Source: Amblyomma americanum (Eukaryota > Arthropoda > Arachnida > Ixodida > Ixodidae). From it: a DNA stretch of 64,000 bases. The stretch's first letter is position 1. Each line of letters starts with the position of its first letter. The position numbers and the translations under genes were made by a program. Of this stretch, positions 1 through 11,880 are shown piece after piece. Below the pieces are notes generated by a model, which saw only the letters and a program-made list of their open reading frames with translations, ran no database searches and had not been told where the DNA came from. The stretch is from contig NC_135497.1 in the NCBI RefSeq assembly GCF_052857255.1, positions 188,967,326 through 189,031,325 of the forward strand. The letters are read 5' to 3'.

Positions 1-3000
1 TCCTCCTTTCGTAGTGCAAGTTTTAATCTAGTTTTACTCTAGCTTTACTCTGATCTGAGTTTTTAATTATTGAGCTGACGGAGTCGCGGGAAATAACATG
101 GTATTCGGCAACGCAACGCCACTGTCACGCCCTTCGTGTCAAATATCTGCGGTGGCAGATTTGGGACGTGCCCTTTCTCACATGCCGCAGCACTTTGCTA
201 CTAAAAGGGGACCACTCCAAAAACATACGGGTAATGCGCTTTTAAGCATTTCGGCTTCCACGACGTCCTTAAAACAGAGGCCACGAACAAGCCCACTTCT
301 CCAAGCATCACTTAGCTAGCGTACTATGCTCAATATTTATGACAAGAAAGAAAATGAAAATAAGTTTTGTTTCACTAAGCTGAAGAACAAAAAACTTTCC
401 AAGCCGCCATATATAGTACACGGCGTGCATGAAAACACCTGAACACAGTGAACAGCGCACCGCAGACGACGCGAGACGGATATGCCCTTGAGGCGCCAGC
501 GATGCCAGCAAGGCGTTTTCAAAAGAAACGAAAAAATATAATCATTTGAAATATCCAGTGCACCGATTGAACTCAAATTTCTAAAAATTATAACTTGACA
601 TCTGAGGAATAAAATGTATTAAGCAGGTTAAGTTCGGAAATTGGCTGTCAGGAGTCATGACCCATTAAGTTGAACTTACCGCACGAGGACAACGTTTAGT
701 TCAGTAAATCACATGGTTAAATTTTTGTTCTATAAATCCTGCTTTTTTGCTCTTAGGCTCTCTAGTCGAGAAGGAAAAATTGACGGGCGATCACACGCTC
801 TGCAGTGGCTTTTGCCTTTCGATTTACATTGCTGGCCTTTCCTCTGCGTCTTTCAATTTGGTTTCGCCTTCACTTTTTGTTCTGCTTGTGCGTGGGTTTC
901 TGGCCGGCGAAGGCCGGAGGGTGGAGGTGGGTGGAGGTAGACGGAGAGCGCAGGTGGGTGCCTGGGTGGGTGGCGGGATCCTTTCATGGGCTTCTGGAGG
1001 GCAGAGCTGACTGGAGGTGGGTGTGTGGTGGGCTCCTCTCAAAGGTTTCTGGAGTTTAGAGGTGGGGGATTGTGGCTCTTCTGGGGGATGGTGGCTTCAC
1101 TCCTTTGCTCTGACACGCCTCTGGATGCTTCACTTCTTTGCTGTCACGCGCCTCGCATCTCTCTTTTGCTGTGGCAAGCCGACGCCGCGATTCTGCGGAA
1201 TGGCCCTACTACTACTGTTGCAATGAAAGCCATTAGAAACATGTCGAGGGAAATACTGCTCATATGCGCGTCACTGGTGGCCTAACGAAGGCCTGCTTGT
1301 GTCCGATGGCTATTCCTCCCGTTTTCTTCGGTTGCTGGTGCCACGGAGCAGGGCTTCTCCTAACAAACTTGCGACTGTCCACTTTCACGGAATTTCGCAT
1401 ATTTTGAAGAAGGTTAGTAAACTTGCGTATGGGCAAGCTGAGTGGCATGTCCCTGTGAGACTGCTAGACCTCCATGAACTTCCCTCGTGTAATGCCTCAT
1501 ACCAAATAGAGATACCAAAAAAAGAAACATGAATACTGCTGTTGTAGCAACTGCCATTCCAATGGAATACGAAAAAAGTTCTGCTGCACTGCTTCCCCTG
1601 TATTACTCTAAGAAGTGCGTATTCATATAGGTAATTCTTGGATGATATATCGAGAATCCAATACCACACCGAGCACAAATATTAAGAGGTCATTAAACAT
1701 ACATTACCCTGATAGAGACAGTTTTCTCATTTTTTTTTTAAATCGCGTTAGCTGGAAAAGCAAGTTTGCACTAGGAAAGCTCTGAAGTGCGTAGTATTGT
1801 TCTACATAAAAAAATAGTTGTGTGAGCGGACTACCAATGCTGATAATAAACATTCAGTTATCTGGCGGGTGGAAAGACAATAGACTGAATGCTCGCGGTG
1901 ATTGCGCTTGTATTTGTTGTGTTATTTTCTGCTAATATTTGATTCCCTATCCTTACACGTAGGTGAATGCGCTGTACATGGCAGGACAATGTTCGTTGCC
2001 CTTTTCCCTCCGCCCCTCTTTTTTGTGCTGCACCAAGTGGGCTCTCAAAATACCTTTAACGCAGATTTAATTTTTATAATAAGGGTTACTCAATGTTATC
2101 CACCCATTCGCAACCATACGGTTATAAAATAAAGCTACACAGCTCCCTCAGAAACTTCGCAGTTAAAGAAAGAAAATTGTCTCGTAAGAGGATAAGATAC
2201 GAGGCTCACTGACGACATAAGGCACTGGAGCATGTGTCAAAACTTGAACGGCCCTTCGAAAGGGAAGATTCCCTGTTTCTTTTATTTTTTTTCTCAAGCT
2301 TAATGCTTACTGTTCGCGCCTTTAAGCAGCAAAAGTACGCTGAAGCCATTTGCATTATTTTGCTCCGTAAGTGGTACGAACGCCATTAGTAAAAAATGCC
2401 GGCGTGTGCCGCTGCGTGAACCGTCCGCCACGTGCAGCGAGCCAAGTGCGAGATCACCCCAGCCCCCACGAAAGACGAGAGGGGAAAATTTGCTTGGGCG
2501 GAGGCGGAGAGGCCCGTTTCACATGCTGCGACTAGAACGAAAATATTCGGCCAAGTCGCTGCGTCACAGTACGATTTTCGGTTAGTGCTTTCGCATGCAA
2601 CGGATACTTTGAAAATTAGGGCGTATCGACACGCCGCATTGCTTGATGTTTCCATAGGCGACCCATGATAAAAGGCTACAGTACCGGAACACGAAATGTG
2701 TCATGTTGTTATAACCATATATACTTTTAAATGGAAGGCAATATTTTGTGCGTGTTAATTGGGATAAAGAGTTCTGCTTCCACCGCGGCAACTCCTCCCA
2801 GGTGACCGCACGTCAGGCGACGTTCCGGCACTCCGCATTGGTCGGTTGCAGGGCTGCGGTTGTATTCCAATCGTATGAAAGCCCGTCGTAAGCCGTTTGC
2901 GGCTAAACCGACGCTATGCCCTGTTACAGACCGACGGAAATCTCGGCGTCGGGAGGCGAATGTTACAGCGCAACGCGCCAGAGGAGGGCTCAGCGACGCC

Positions 3001-3596
3001 CCCAAGCGAGTTCCGAGTGCCGAGAGAGGGAAAGAACCGCGGAAAGCAAGCGCGTTATGCGATCACGGCTGATTCAGCGCGCAGCGCTAAGTAAGGTGAA
3101 AAGCGTGTAATGCAATAATTGCAGCATTCGACAGACTTAAAGCCCGCGAAAGAAATGCGAACTACAAGGGCCGGGAATGTAAAGCATAAAACCGTTAGCT
3201 AGCCATACAAAAGCCAGCGCAAGTAAAGTGAAATTAACCGATGAAACTTTCAGCCAATGGGATGCGGCAAAACGGAAAAAAAAACATCAATTAGAAAAAC
3301 TTAAAAGTAAAAACAACCGTCCTAAAAGCGCATTCTGCTTACGCAGTTCTGCGTGTCAGACAATCTCAGCGTCTGTCATTGTTTTTTGTTAGGTAAACTA
3401 CCTCAAATAAAAAGTCTGAGAAAAAAGCACATATTCTTAGATGGTTCAATGCACATAATCCTGCTGGCCGTTCCATCTTGTGAGTGTCAGTATGACCATG
3501 AAAAATATTGTACGATCTTTTTTTTCCCCCGAGTGAAATATGTGTGTTTCATTAGTGCTACATTAATTCAAAGCCGAGCTGCGTTCTTTTCCGCAG
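1..3596. other. Non-coding flank upstream of the first visible CCP exon
   Basis: I see no convincing protein-coding gene here. Short open frames on both strands lack recognisable domains. The last bases (about 3,580-3,596) form a pyrimidine-rich splice acceptor ending in AG, so the right part at least is probably intron. A G-rich repeat lies near 0.9-1.06 kb. The stretch at 2.4-3.1 kb is GC-richer but unassigned. Confidence 0.5.
900..1060. repeat. G-rich degenerate repeat with GGTGGGTGGCGG-type units
   Basis: Units built on GGAGGTGGGTG and GGGTGGGTGGCGGG recur several times. A related stretch occurs at 39,505-39,690, so this is probably a dispersed repeat and not a unique sequence. Its open frames on both strands follow from base composition and are not called as genes. 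Confidence 0.4.
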
Positions 3597-3770
3597 TCGT
3601 GCAGTGCGGCACCCTCGAAAACATCACGAACGGCTTTGTGAACCTTTCGGGTACCACGTTTGGATCGAAGGCCGAGTTCTCCTGCAACCACGGTTTCAAG
3701 CTGGTGGGCAACAGCACACGGACCTGCGGCGCCGACGGTCGGTGGACCGACGAACCTCCACACTGTGAAG
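3597..3770 (+). CDS. Exon encoding one sushi/CCP (complement control protein) module
   Basis: This 174-base exon encodes 57 complete residues forming one CCP module, an extracellular disulfide-bonded fold used in protein-protein recognition. The four cysteines fall at exon residues 3, 29, 43 and 56. A tryptophan at residue 49 in the context GRWTDEPPHC is the classic CCP pattern. Three N-glycosylation sequons (NIT, NLS, NST) are present, as expected for a secreted or surface protein. The exon follows a pyrimidine-rich acceptor (cag at 3,594-3,596) and is followed by the donor GTGAGC at 3,771. It begins with two bases completing a codon and ends with one base of the next, so both introns are phase 1, the usual phase for one-domain-per-exon CCP genes. 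No signal peptide or transmembrane segment is in the window. It is probably spliced to the CCP exon at 37,138. I cannot tell which gene of the large CCP superfamily this is. Confidence 0.85.
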
Positions 3771-4659
3771 GTGAGCATTTTGCTCCAGGTTCATGCAGCG
3801 GCTCTTTGAAAAAATCAATTAAAATTCTTCGTTTCAGCTGCCAGGACAAGGTTGTTTTCTGTATTAGGGGTCGCAAATATGCGTAGGCTTTCTGTGCATA
3901 CTCGTGTTACCCGGGTAAGGAGTGTGTCCTCGGACGGACGGATGGACGGACAAATAACCTTGTATACAATTACATGACACCTCTGGATTGGGATATTACT
4001 AGGATGAGTGCTGCGCCCGGTTGTCACGCATACAGAGAAGCGTAGGCGGTAGGTTTCGAGCGAGGGTTACCATCCCATTCTGCAGCAGTTCTCCGCATGG
4101 GAGCTCCCATCGTAGCCACTTCTGTCGAGGGTATTGTCTTCCTGTCCTGTTACATCCAAGTTCGCATTTTTGACATGAATAACCAATCCTCAAACCTTGG
4201 CTGCCATGAATGCTGCTCACTCTGTACGTGGCCATGAATGTAATGTTCGCATATAAGACATGTATGCTCTTTACTGTTATCGGAGAGGTAATTAAGCTCT
4301 GTCGTCGTCTAGGTGTGTGCGTGGACGGAGAAAGAGAATTGTGCGGGCATGGCAAAGTGAAAATATCGACGTACTTAACGCAATCCTCAGTCAATCAAAA
4401 GACCAGCTTGAATGCATTTTACAAGCGCATTTCAGCGAGACGCGGCAAAGAGCAATCAGCGTCCGTCCTGCGTGTGTCCCTCTCTCTGTCGTGCATCTCC
4501 CCGAAATGCGCTGGCAAAAGGAATTCAATCTACAAGAACCAACCAGGCCATCTTCCTACCTTAACAAAGAAGAGGACTCAATTTTCAGAAAGGCTACTGG
4601 AAAATAAACTGTATTCACACCATCAAACAGGCTATAGAGAAATGCGCATAATATAACTA

Positions 4660-4953
4660 TAGTCGGATACAACTCAAGAACGCAGCTGTTTTTCCCCTTC
4701 AAAGGACCCCCTTCCAGCCAATGGCGTCGGACGATTATCATGACCCTGCTATTGCGTGACAAAGCAGTGAGTGGTAGATGAAAGGGGATAACCCCTTCTA
4801 TCTATGGTCGGGGATATACCCCTTTATCAATTCTGGCACCGCTCCCTGCATTGTCACGCAATAGCAGGGTCATGAGAATAGGCCAATGCCGTTGGCTGGA
4901 AGGGGGTCCTTTGACGGGGAAAAACCGCTGCATTCTTAAGTTGTATCCGACTA
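4660..4953. mobile_element. Palindromic MITE with TA target duplication (TAGTCGGATAC termini)
   Basis: The left arm starts TAGTCGGATACAACT and the right arm ends AGTTGTATCCGACTA. Homology continues inward for about 120 bases on each side, including the shared strings GGACCCCCTTCCAGCC and CATGACCCTGCTATTGCGT in opposite orientations, so nearly the whole element folds on itself. TA dinucleotides flank both ends, as for Tc1/mariner-type insertions. There is no coding capacity, so it would need a transposase supplied in trans. Confidence 0.8.
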
Positions 4954-4956
4954 TAG

Positions 4957-6798
4957 GGCCCTTGGTTTTCGATTTTGATTTTTCCGTAATTCGCGGGTAA
5001 AAATCGGGCGATTTTTTTTAGTTAGAATTCGGATTCAAATCGGGTTATTCAGCAAAAAATTCCATAATTCGGGTTTTTTTTCGGTTTGCTTTTTTGTTGC
5101 AAAAGACAATTTACTACAGGCGCTCGTATCTTTGCGAGATACCGAATGCTCTATTAACGCGATAGATAATATGAAAGTACCGCCAACCATTGAACTTTGC
5201 CGCCGCCGCACGACCTCCTCGCCCCTTCCCTGAGCGTCGGCTCTCCGCCCGATTTCCTGAGCGACGATTGGTCTCCCTGCCGTTGCCCTTGGAAACGCGC
5301 GGGTCCGGCGTATTGCTTGTGTTTTAATTTTTCCTCCGCTCCATTTTTCTCCTACGCTCGGCGAGCGAATATTACAGCGCCGTGCTTTTATTGCAACGTG
5401 CAAGCGCTATGGCGTGCTGCTGCGCGTACAACAGCAGCAGGCGGCCTGATGATGGTTATGCGGTAATAATGATACCATATATATTCTCGTTGGGGGATTT
5501 TCACGTTGTTGAGGTCGGTGCTTTGTGATGTCTCCCCTCGTGTCCGTTTTCGTCTTTGCGCTGTGAATGTAAGCATGGAATACCAGCTCGCCCGGCAACT
5601 AATTTTAAGGATTAACCATGACGTCATAAAAAATGATTGACACCGTTGATTGGAAGGCATCATTCGAGGGTTGTTTGATGCTTCGTTTTTAGGTTATTTT
5701 GCATGCGAGGCCAGAACGGAACGAATCTCCAAAGCATCCGCGCATTGCATCTTCTCTGGAAATAGCGACTGGGCTCAAAACGTGCTAGTTCTTGCACCTG
5801 TAGCGTCGTATTTATAACAACAAATAGGCAATTTTTAACAGACAGTCTTTTAGTCTAAGATCCCATTGTTCATTAACTTTCGCTTGCTTGAAACTGCTGC
5901 ATAGATCTACAAACTGATGCTGGTTGTGGCTATGACTTACACCACTGTTGTATTTCCTTGAGCCTGTTTTTCTCAACTGTCATCAATACTGCATAGCACA
6001 TATATCTACACATATATCTAATATTCAGCGTGGATGCTGAATATTATGTGATACTGCCGTCTGTTACGTGTCTCTTGTCAATCAAGGTTCTTTTGCGTGC
6101 GCGAAAATAAATCACCCTGCTGACCATGCTCTCATTTTCTTTAATGATAAATTTTAGGTGATGCCTAATCAAAATACCAGCTTTAGATCCCCTACTACAT
6201 ACTGGAACGAAATTTCTGTGTCAAGTATAATATTACATTATCGAGAGGCGTTCATCTTGCCTGGAGATAACAATGCGTTCTCTCATAGGTATACCGAGTA
6301 TATTCTTAGACTTCCTTGGTACCAGTGCCTAATAATGTTCGATGAATGGTTGTCCGCGCCTCTTGATCGCATTGAAAGTGCGCAAATAAATGCAAAAGCA
6401 AAGAAAAACATTTCGAAGCAGTTCGTGTTAAGCCTAGTTAGAGTGTTAGCTCTGTTTTTGTGAGGTTTTTCTTTAAGTTTGGCCAGCTAGAATAACGCGT
6501 TTACGCTTGCCCTTAGTTTTCCATCTATAGTGCAAATATAGGATTTAACTGCAGTTAAACATTCAGCACTAATTAATTCGAGCCGATAACTAGCACACCT
6601 CATTTGCACTGAACCTAAGCTTTCGAAAGGTATATGACTCGATACTACAATGCAAAGAGTGGTTTTGATTGCATATAGCTCAATAACGCTAATTAATAGG
6701 TATCGTAAACTAATTCAGAGCATTTGCATTCATTCTAAGCTTTTCAACGATATATGACTTTAGCAAGGTGGAAAGTTTGGCTGGTTGGTGCATGATTT
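4957..6798. other. Unassigned AT-rich intron sequence
   Basis: I see no gene here. A low-complexity stretch around 4,970-5,090 repeats motifs such as AATTCGGGTTTTTT and looks like a degenerate dispersed repeat. A small perfect hairpin (AATATTCAGC with its complement) lies near 6,020-6,045. Confidence 0.4.
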
Positions 6799-6882
6799 TG
6801 CGGCAGGAACCGCGCAGCACGAGACAAAGCATCGTGTCTCTCCTGTCCCTTCTTTGTCTCGTGCTGCGCTGTTCCTGTCGCA
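6799..6882. repeat. Inverted-repeat hairpin resembling paired Penelope-element ends
   Basis: Arms at 6,799-6,829 and 6,852-6,882 are 31 bases each, differ at two positions, and are separated by 22 bases. The left flank carries GGTTGGTGCATG and the arms carry a GCAGCACGAGACAAAG core. This layout resembles the other Penelope-end hairpins in this window at 37.66 and 40.57 kb. Assignment to Penelope ends is an inference from that shared architecture. Confidence 0.55.
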
Positions 6883-8263
6883 AGGTATACGACTTCATCG
6901 TCTAGCTTGTTTGGGTTTGTAGCAAATTAACTAATTAACGCAGATTAATGTGGATCGCTGACTAGCACGGTGCCATTACAGTTGGCCTAAGTTTTCCAAC
7001 TGTATATGACTCGATGCTGCAGCGCAAATTTGGGTTTTAATTGCAATTTACTAAATATAAATTAATTTGGCTTCCAGTAATTAGTCATAATAAGTATACA
7101 ATTAACCAGTGATCCAAACTCACGGTTTACCACGTTGACATACTATGCCTAGACTCATAGCTTGACAGTAGCGAAACAGACTAAGTCCCGCTTTGACCTT
7201 CTCTGATCTTGAAGTTCAGAGCACCAGCCCGGGTCGTTTTCCGAAGTTTTACTGCGGCGACAGAGTTCACGCTCTAAAAAAACAAACACAGACAAAGTCA
7301 GATGCAGTACTAAATCAGGAGCACAAACTAAAACACCTTATCATGTGACTTAAATGTCTGCAGTACCGAGCTCGCCTGAAGGCTTTGTTTACGTCAGTAT
7401 TTCCCATTCACACAGTTCTAAGAAGAAACCATTCTCTTCATGAACGTTACTTTCGGCATTCTCAATGTTTTTCTTGCAATTTTTCAAAGATTTTCTGCAC
7501 TCCTGGAGCGCAGAGCTGGCCCAAAAACACGCGCTTCGCTCACTGCTGCGGTCGGCCGGCGGGCGCCAAGGAGAAAAAGCGTGTCGTGCGCAGAGCTCAC
7601 AGCCGCCACGCGAGGAGAATCGAAGAGGAAAGCGCGGCGCGGAGGAGAGTGTCGCTACTTTCAAATTATCAAGGGGCTTTAGCGCGTCCCGCTCGTCTCG
7701 TTCGGGCGCAGTGGGGCCGTGCGGGCACGCAGGAATCGCGCGGTGAGCGGCGAACAACGCAGCGCACATCCAAAGCGCGTTCACCACGAAACTTGCGGCT
7801 TGCTGCCCGTTCGTTCGGCGCGGAAACTATGCTGGCGTTTGTGGCATCGGGTTTTTCGAGACAGATGTGCCGACGAACTACGACTGCAACTTGAGTCCCG
7901 CGCCTTTCGGAAAGGCGCCTGGCAGCGCTTCTACGTGGTTTACCGCTCCGCGCGTCCGTTTCACCGTACGTAGCAGAGCGATTTGTCTAACGGGCAAGGC
8001 GTCGGGCCAAACGGGCGATGGCGTTCCGTGGATTCCCTGGCAGTGCTGCAACACGCTGTCGCGTTCCACTTTTAAAAGCGAAGCTTAAGCGTCCTTCAAT
8101 TTTTTCTAGCTCAATATTTCTTAATCACAGGATGTCAGGTTGCGCGTAAATTATTGTTTATAAAGTTCTGAGAATGTGAGAGCATCCTGCGACCTAAAGG
8201 CATTTACCGTAAAGGTCTTTACAATAAAGGCCTTTATCATTGCCTGTGCCATTAATGACCCTC
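6883..8263. other. Unassigned interval with a GC- and CpG-rich block at about 7,500-8,070
   Basis: AT-rich sequence up to about 7,480 shows nothing recognisable. The following ~570 bases are strikingly CpG-rich and open in several frames on both strands at once. That is expected from composition and does not show a gene. The block could be a CpG island, a retroelement 5' region or an LTR. I found neither terminal repeats nor a protein domain. Confidence 0.35.
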
Positions 8264-8274
8264 ATCATTATTTT

Positions 8275-8355
8275 CACCGGGATTCGAAACCCGGTCCTCT
8301 TGCACGCGAGGCGACGATCTACCTCTACGCCATCGCTACTCCCGTGGAGCGCAAT
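8275..8355 (-). repeat. Antisense tRNA-like sequence at the 5' end of the RTE LINE
   Basis: Read on the minus strand, this piece has an A-box-like TGGCGTAGAGGTAG and a B-box-like GGTTTCGAATC. The latter sits in a perfect T-arm stem (ACCGGG pairing with CCCGGT). It begins directly after the 5' target duplication of the LINE, so it belongs to this insertion and not to the flank. It is tRNA-derived (SINE head or captured tRNA), not a functional tRNA gene, because the acceptor stem is absent. Confidence 0.6.
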
Positions 8356-8639
8356 TCTCCACCGGGATTGAAAAAAAAGAGCTCCGCGTGTCGACGGATT
8401 GCATAAGCAGGCCTGGGGTGCGGCCTGATCTCGGTGGCCAGAACCGACAACGCACTCCCTCACCAGAACAGGATTTGGCCACTCTGGTGTAGTACTTGGC
8501 CAAAACCGTTTATGAACGAAGCAATTAACCCTCGGCCCTCAGTACCCAGCGGCTGCGGAGCAACTGACCAAGGCGGCGGTCAGACCTGTGACGCAGCGGA
8601 GGGTGCTAAGAATCTCTGGCTCCGGACAGGCCGTCATTG

Positions 8640-9735
8640 GAATCTGAACCTGGCAACGCTTAACGCTAAACCCTATCTAGTGAGGCTAGCCTAGCAGTGC
8701 TGTTCGTGAACTAGTGGGCATTAAATGGGATGTCATATAGCTTAGTGAAGTTAGGAGGCCAGGTGAGGCGTATACAGTACTAAAGGACGGGCACATACTG
8801 TGCTATCGTGGATTAGCGGATAGACGAGAACTAGGTGTGGGATTCCTTATTAATCCTGATATAGCTGGCAATGTAGAGGAGTTCTGTAGTATTAATGAAA
8901 GGGTGGCAGCTATAGTAATTAGGATTAATAAGAGGTACAACCTGAAGGTTGTGCAGGCCTATGCGCCAACATCCGGCCATGATATGATGACCAGACCATT
9001 GAAAGATTCTATGAAGATGTGGAATCGGCAATGAACAAAGTAAAATCACTGTTCACTGTACTGAAGGGCGACTTCAATGCGAAGTTGGGCATGAAGCACG
9101 CTGGCGACCAGGCGGTAGGCGACTATGGAATAGGCTCTAGGAATAGCAGGGCAGAGCTATTGCTAGAGTTCGCAAACAGAAATAATTTACGGATCATGAA
9201 TACCTGGAAGGGCCCCACAAGAGAGATTAGAAATGAAATCGACTTCATACTATGCGCTCAAGCTGGCATCGTTCAGGATGTGGAAGTCCTCGGAAAGGTG
9301 CGTTGTAGCGACTACAGAATGGTAAGGTCTCGAATTCGCTTAGACTTGAAGAGGGAACGGAAGAAACTAGTGAAGAGGAAGTCCATTAACGAGATAGCGG
9401 TAAGAGAGAAAATAGAGGAATTCAGAAGGTCGCTGCCGAACATATACTCAGCTTTAACTGAGGAAGACGACCTTAATGTTCATACAGTGACCGATAAACT
9501 GATAGCTATCATTACGGAGTGCGCAGTATGTGTAGGTGGTAGGACGGTTCGACAGGATACCGGCAAGCTATCTCAGGAGACGAAAGATCTGATTGAGAAA
9601 CGTCAAAGCATGAGAGCGTCCGACCCTTCAGACAGAATAGAAATAGCAGAGCTATCGAAGTTAATAAATAAGCACAAAGCGGGAAGTTTAATATGGAGAC
9701 AATCGAGCATGCTCTCAAAAACGAAGCCAGCATAA
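8640..9735 (+). pseudogene. RTE endonuclease domain, frameshifted
   Basis: The reading frame moves between segments (about 8,640-8,820, 8,837-9,034 and 9,019-9,735). The product would be the AP-like endonuclease that nicks target DNA. Visible family motifs are GDFNAKLG, a GIGSRNSR block, RNEIDFIL, and a CSDYRMV block where the family normally has a catalytic His after SD. That His is Tyr here. Between IMNT and RNEIDF the segment is shorter than in related RTE proteins, which usually carry an aromatic-rich stretch there, so part of the domain appears deleted. The tail from about 9,350 (KLSQETKDLIEKR) is the linker leading to the reverse transcriptase. Confidence 0.85.
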
Positions 9736-10465
9736 AAGCGGTGAAGAGGAAACTAGGCATAGGTAAAAACCATATGTACGCGTTAAGAGATATGCAGGGC
9801 AATGTCATTAGCAATATGGACAAGATAGTTAAAGTATCTGAAGAGTTCTACACAAATCTATACAGTAGCCAATCTAATCATAACGATAATGATAGAGACA
9901 GTAGCCCACAACAATGCGTCATCCCGCCAGTAACGAGAGATGAAGTAAAGAAAGCCTTGGGGGGGGGGGGGCAATGCAAATGGGAAAAGCAGCTGGCGAG
10001 GATCAGGTAACAGCAGATCTGTTGAAAGACGGAGGGGAGATTGTGCTAAAAAAACTTACCACCCTGTATTCAAAATGCCTTATGACCTCGACTGTACCAG
10101 AAGCTTAGAAGAACGCAAACATTGTCTTAATTCACGAGAAAGAAGACGACAAGGACTTGAAAAATTACAGGCTGATTAGCCTACTGTCCGTTGTCTACAA
10201 GGTGTTTACTAAGGTAATCGCTGATAGAGTCAGGACAACCTTAGACATCAATCAACCAAATGATCAGGCAGGCTTTCGTAAATAATATTCCAGAATAGAT
10301 CATATTCACAATATCACCCAGGTGATAGAGAAATGCGCAGGATATAACCAACCCCTATATATAGCCTTCATTGAATACGAGAAAGCATTTAACTCAGTGG
10401 AAACCACAGCAATCATACAGGCATTGCGGAATCAGGGTGTAGAAGTGGCTTATGTCATAATACTG

Positions 10466-10549
<84 letters not shown>

Positions 10550-11378
10550 CACAGCCACCATAGTCCTCCATAAAGTCAGCAGCAAAATTCCAATAAGGAA
10601 GGGCGTCAGGCAAGGAGACACGATCTCGCCAATGCTATTCACTGCCTGTTTACAGGAGGTATTCAGAGGCCTGAATTGGGAACAGTTGGGGATAAGAGTT
10701 AATGGAGAATACCTGAACTATCTGTGATTCGCTGATGACATTGCCTTGCTCAGTCACTCAGGAGGTGGACTACAAATCATGATCAATGAGTTAGACAGGC
10801 AGAGCAAAACGGTGGGTCTAAAAATTAACATGCAGAAAACCAAAGTAATGTTCAACAGACTAGCAAGGGAACAGCAGTTCACACTTGGAAGCGAGGGCAT
10901 GGAAGTGGTAAAGGAGTACGTCTACCTAGGGCAGGTAGTGATAGCTGATCCGGATCATGAGAGGGAAATAACTAGAAAGATAAGAATGGGGTGGAGCGCA
11001 TATGGCAGGTTCTCTCAGATCATGAATAGTGGGTTACCAGTATCCCTCAAAAGAAAAGTCTACAACACCTGTATCTTACCACTACTCACCTACGGGGAAG
11101 AAACGTGGAGGCTAACGAAAAGAGTTCAGCTTAAGTTAAGGGCAATACAGCGAGCCATGGAAAGAAAAATGATAGGCGTAACGTTAAGAGACCGGAAGCG
11201 GGCAGAGTGGGTGAGAGAACACAAGGGGGGTAATTACACCCTAGTTCGAAACCAAGAGGAAGAAATGGGCTTGAGCAGGGCATGTACTGCGAAGGCAAGA
11301 CAACCGCTGGTTTTAAGGGTAACAGAGTGGATTCCAAGAGAAGGCAAGCGTAGCAGGGGGCGGCAGCAGGTTAGGTAG
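9693..11378 (+). pseudogene. RTE reverse transcriptase domain, disrupted
   Basis: Fragments in shifting frames encode the finger, palm and thumb of an RTE reverse transcriptase. They include AGEDQVTADLLKDGG, IAFIEYEKAFNSVE (the usual Asp of the first catalytic motif, FDSVE in relatives, is Asn here), KGVRQGDTISPMLF, and FADDIALL. A run of about ten G residues near 9,961-9,970 shifts the frame. A TA microsatellite (10,468-10,543) replaces palm sequence. A TGA at 10,725-10,727 sits where relatives have Arg (CGA) just before FADD. The last open segment (10,746-11,378) covers the thumb and C-terminal region (RKVYNTCILPLLTYGEETW). Confidence 0.85.
10468..10545. repeat. (TA)n microsatellite inside the RTE LINE
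   Basis: About 75 bases of alternating T and A interrupt the reverse transcriptase between the AFNSVE motif and the VLHKV block. Open frames of alternating Tyr and Ile across it are artefacts. Confidence 0.95.
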
Positions 11379-11507
11379 GCGGATGAGATTAGGAAGTTTG
11401 CAGGCATAGGGTGGGCGCAGCTGGCAGATTACAGGGTTAATTAGAAAAACATGGGAGAGGCCTTTTCCCTGCAGTGGGTGTAGTGAGGCTGATGATGATC
11501 ATTATTT

Positions 11508-11880
11508 GTAACGTCCTTTATCATTTTAAAACTAGTGCCATCGCTAATTATCACTATATAACTATCACTATCACTAATACTGTCTCGTGTAATGTCTTTG
11601 TTTCATTGGCTGTGATCACCCACTGCTATCTTATGGTCCACTGCTGACGTCATGTGAGATCATGGTGACGCCATGGGGGTTTTCGGACCGGTGCTGCTGG
11701 ACAACAACGCCGGGTTTCGTTGCCGATGAGTCATATAACGCTTTAGCACTAAGAAATGCCTCGTGAATACCCGTGTTTTAGGCTCCCACTTCTAAAATTT
11801 ACCTTTCGAACATATCCTCAAATTAAGCCATGTCAGAAATAACAACATGGAAGAAGAAAAAAACTCACGAGAGAAAGTGA
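11508..11880. other. Interval between the RTE LINE and the Penelope ORF
   Basis: No gene is seen. The right part (from about 11,600) may be the 5' terminal repeat or untranslated region of the Penelope-like element that follows, but I could not find the matching repeat unit needed to fix a boundary. Confidence 0.35.

Larger units (their letters stand above)
8274..11497 (+). mobile_element. RTE-clade LINE (BovB-like relative), near full length, inactive
   Basis: The element is bounded by a perfect 10-base target duplication, ATCATTATTT, at 8,264-8,273 and 11,498-11,507. It has a 5' leader, an apurinic endonuclease domain, a reverse transcriptase domain, and a 3' end with GCAGTGGG followed by a short GAT-repeat tail, all typical of arthropod RTE LINEs. 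Coding is broken by a frameshift near 9,000, a loss of sequence inside the endonuclease, a G-run frameshift near 9,960-9,970, a TA microsatellite inside the reverse transcriptase, and a stop just before the FADD motif. Endonuclease and reverse transcriptase would act together by target-primed reverse transcription, but this copy cannot encode them. Confidence 0.9.

Noticed and set aside
3353..3886. 177-codon open frame around the first CCP exon
   Set aside because: Only residues from 3,597 to 3,770 form a domain, and consensus splice sites bound that part. The rest is intron read-through.
7385..8088. 169-codon and neighbouring frames in the CpG-rich block
   Set aside because: They are Arg/Ala-rich in every frame on both strands and have no domain pattern or splice context.
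10322..10573. Open frame with a long Tyr-Ile repeat
   Set aside because: It reads through the (TA)n microsatellite. Only the first part is genuine RTE reverse-transcriptase sequence.
11640..11780. Hammerhead ribozyme in the Penelope 5' region (CCGATGAG followed later by GAAA)
   Set aside because: The core is not a full CUGAUGA match and I could not find the required stem pairing by eye. A covariance-model search would settle it.
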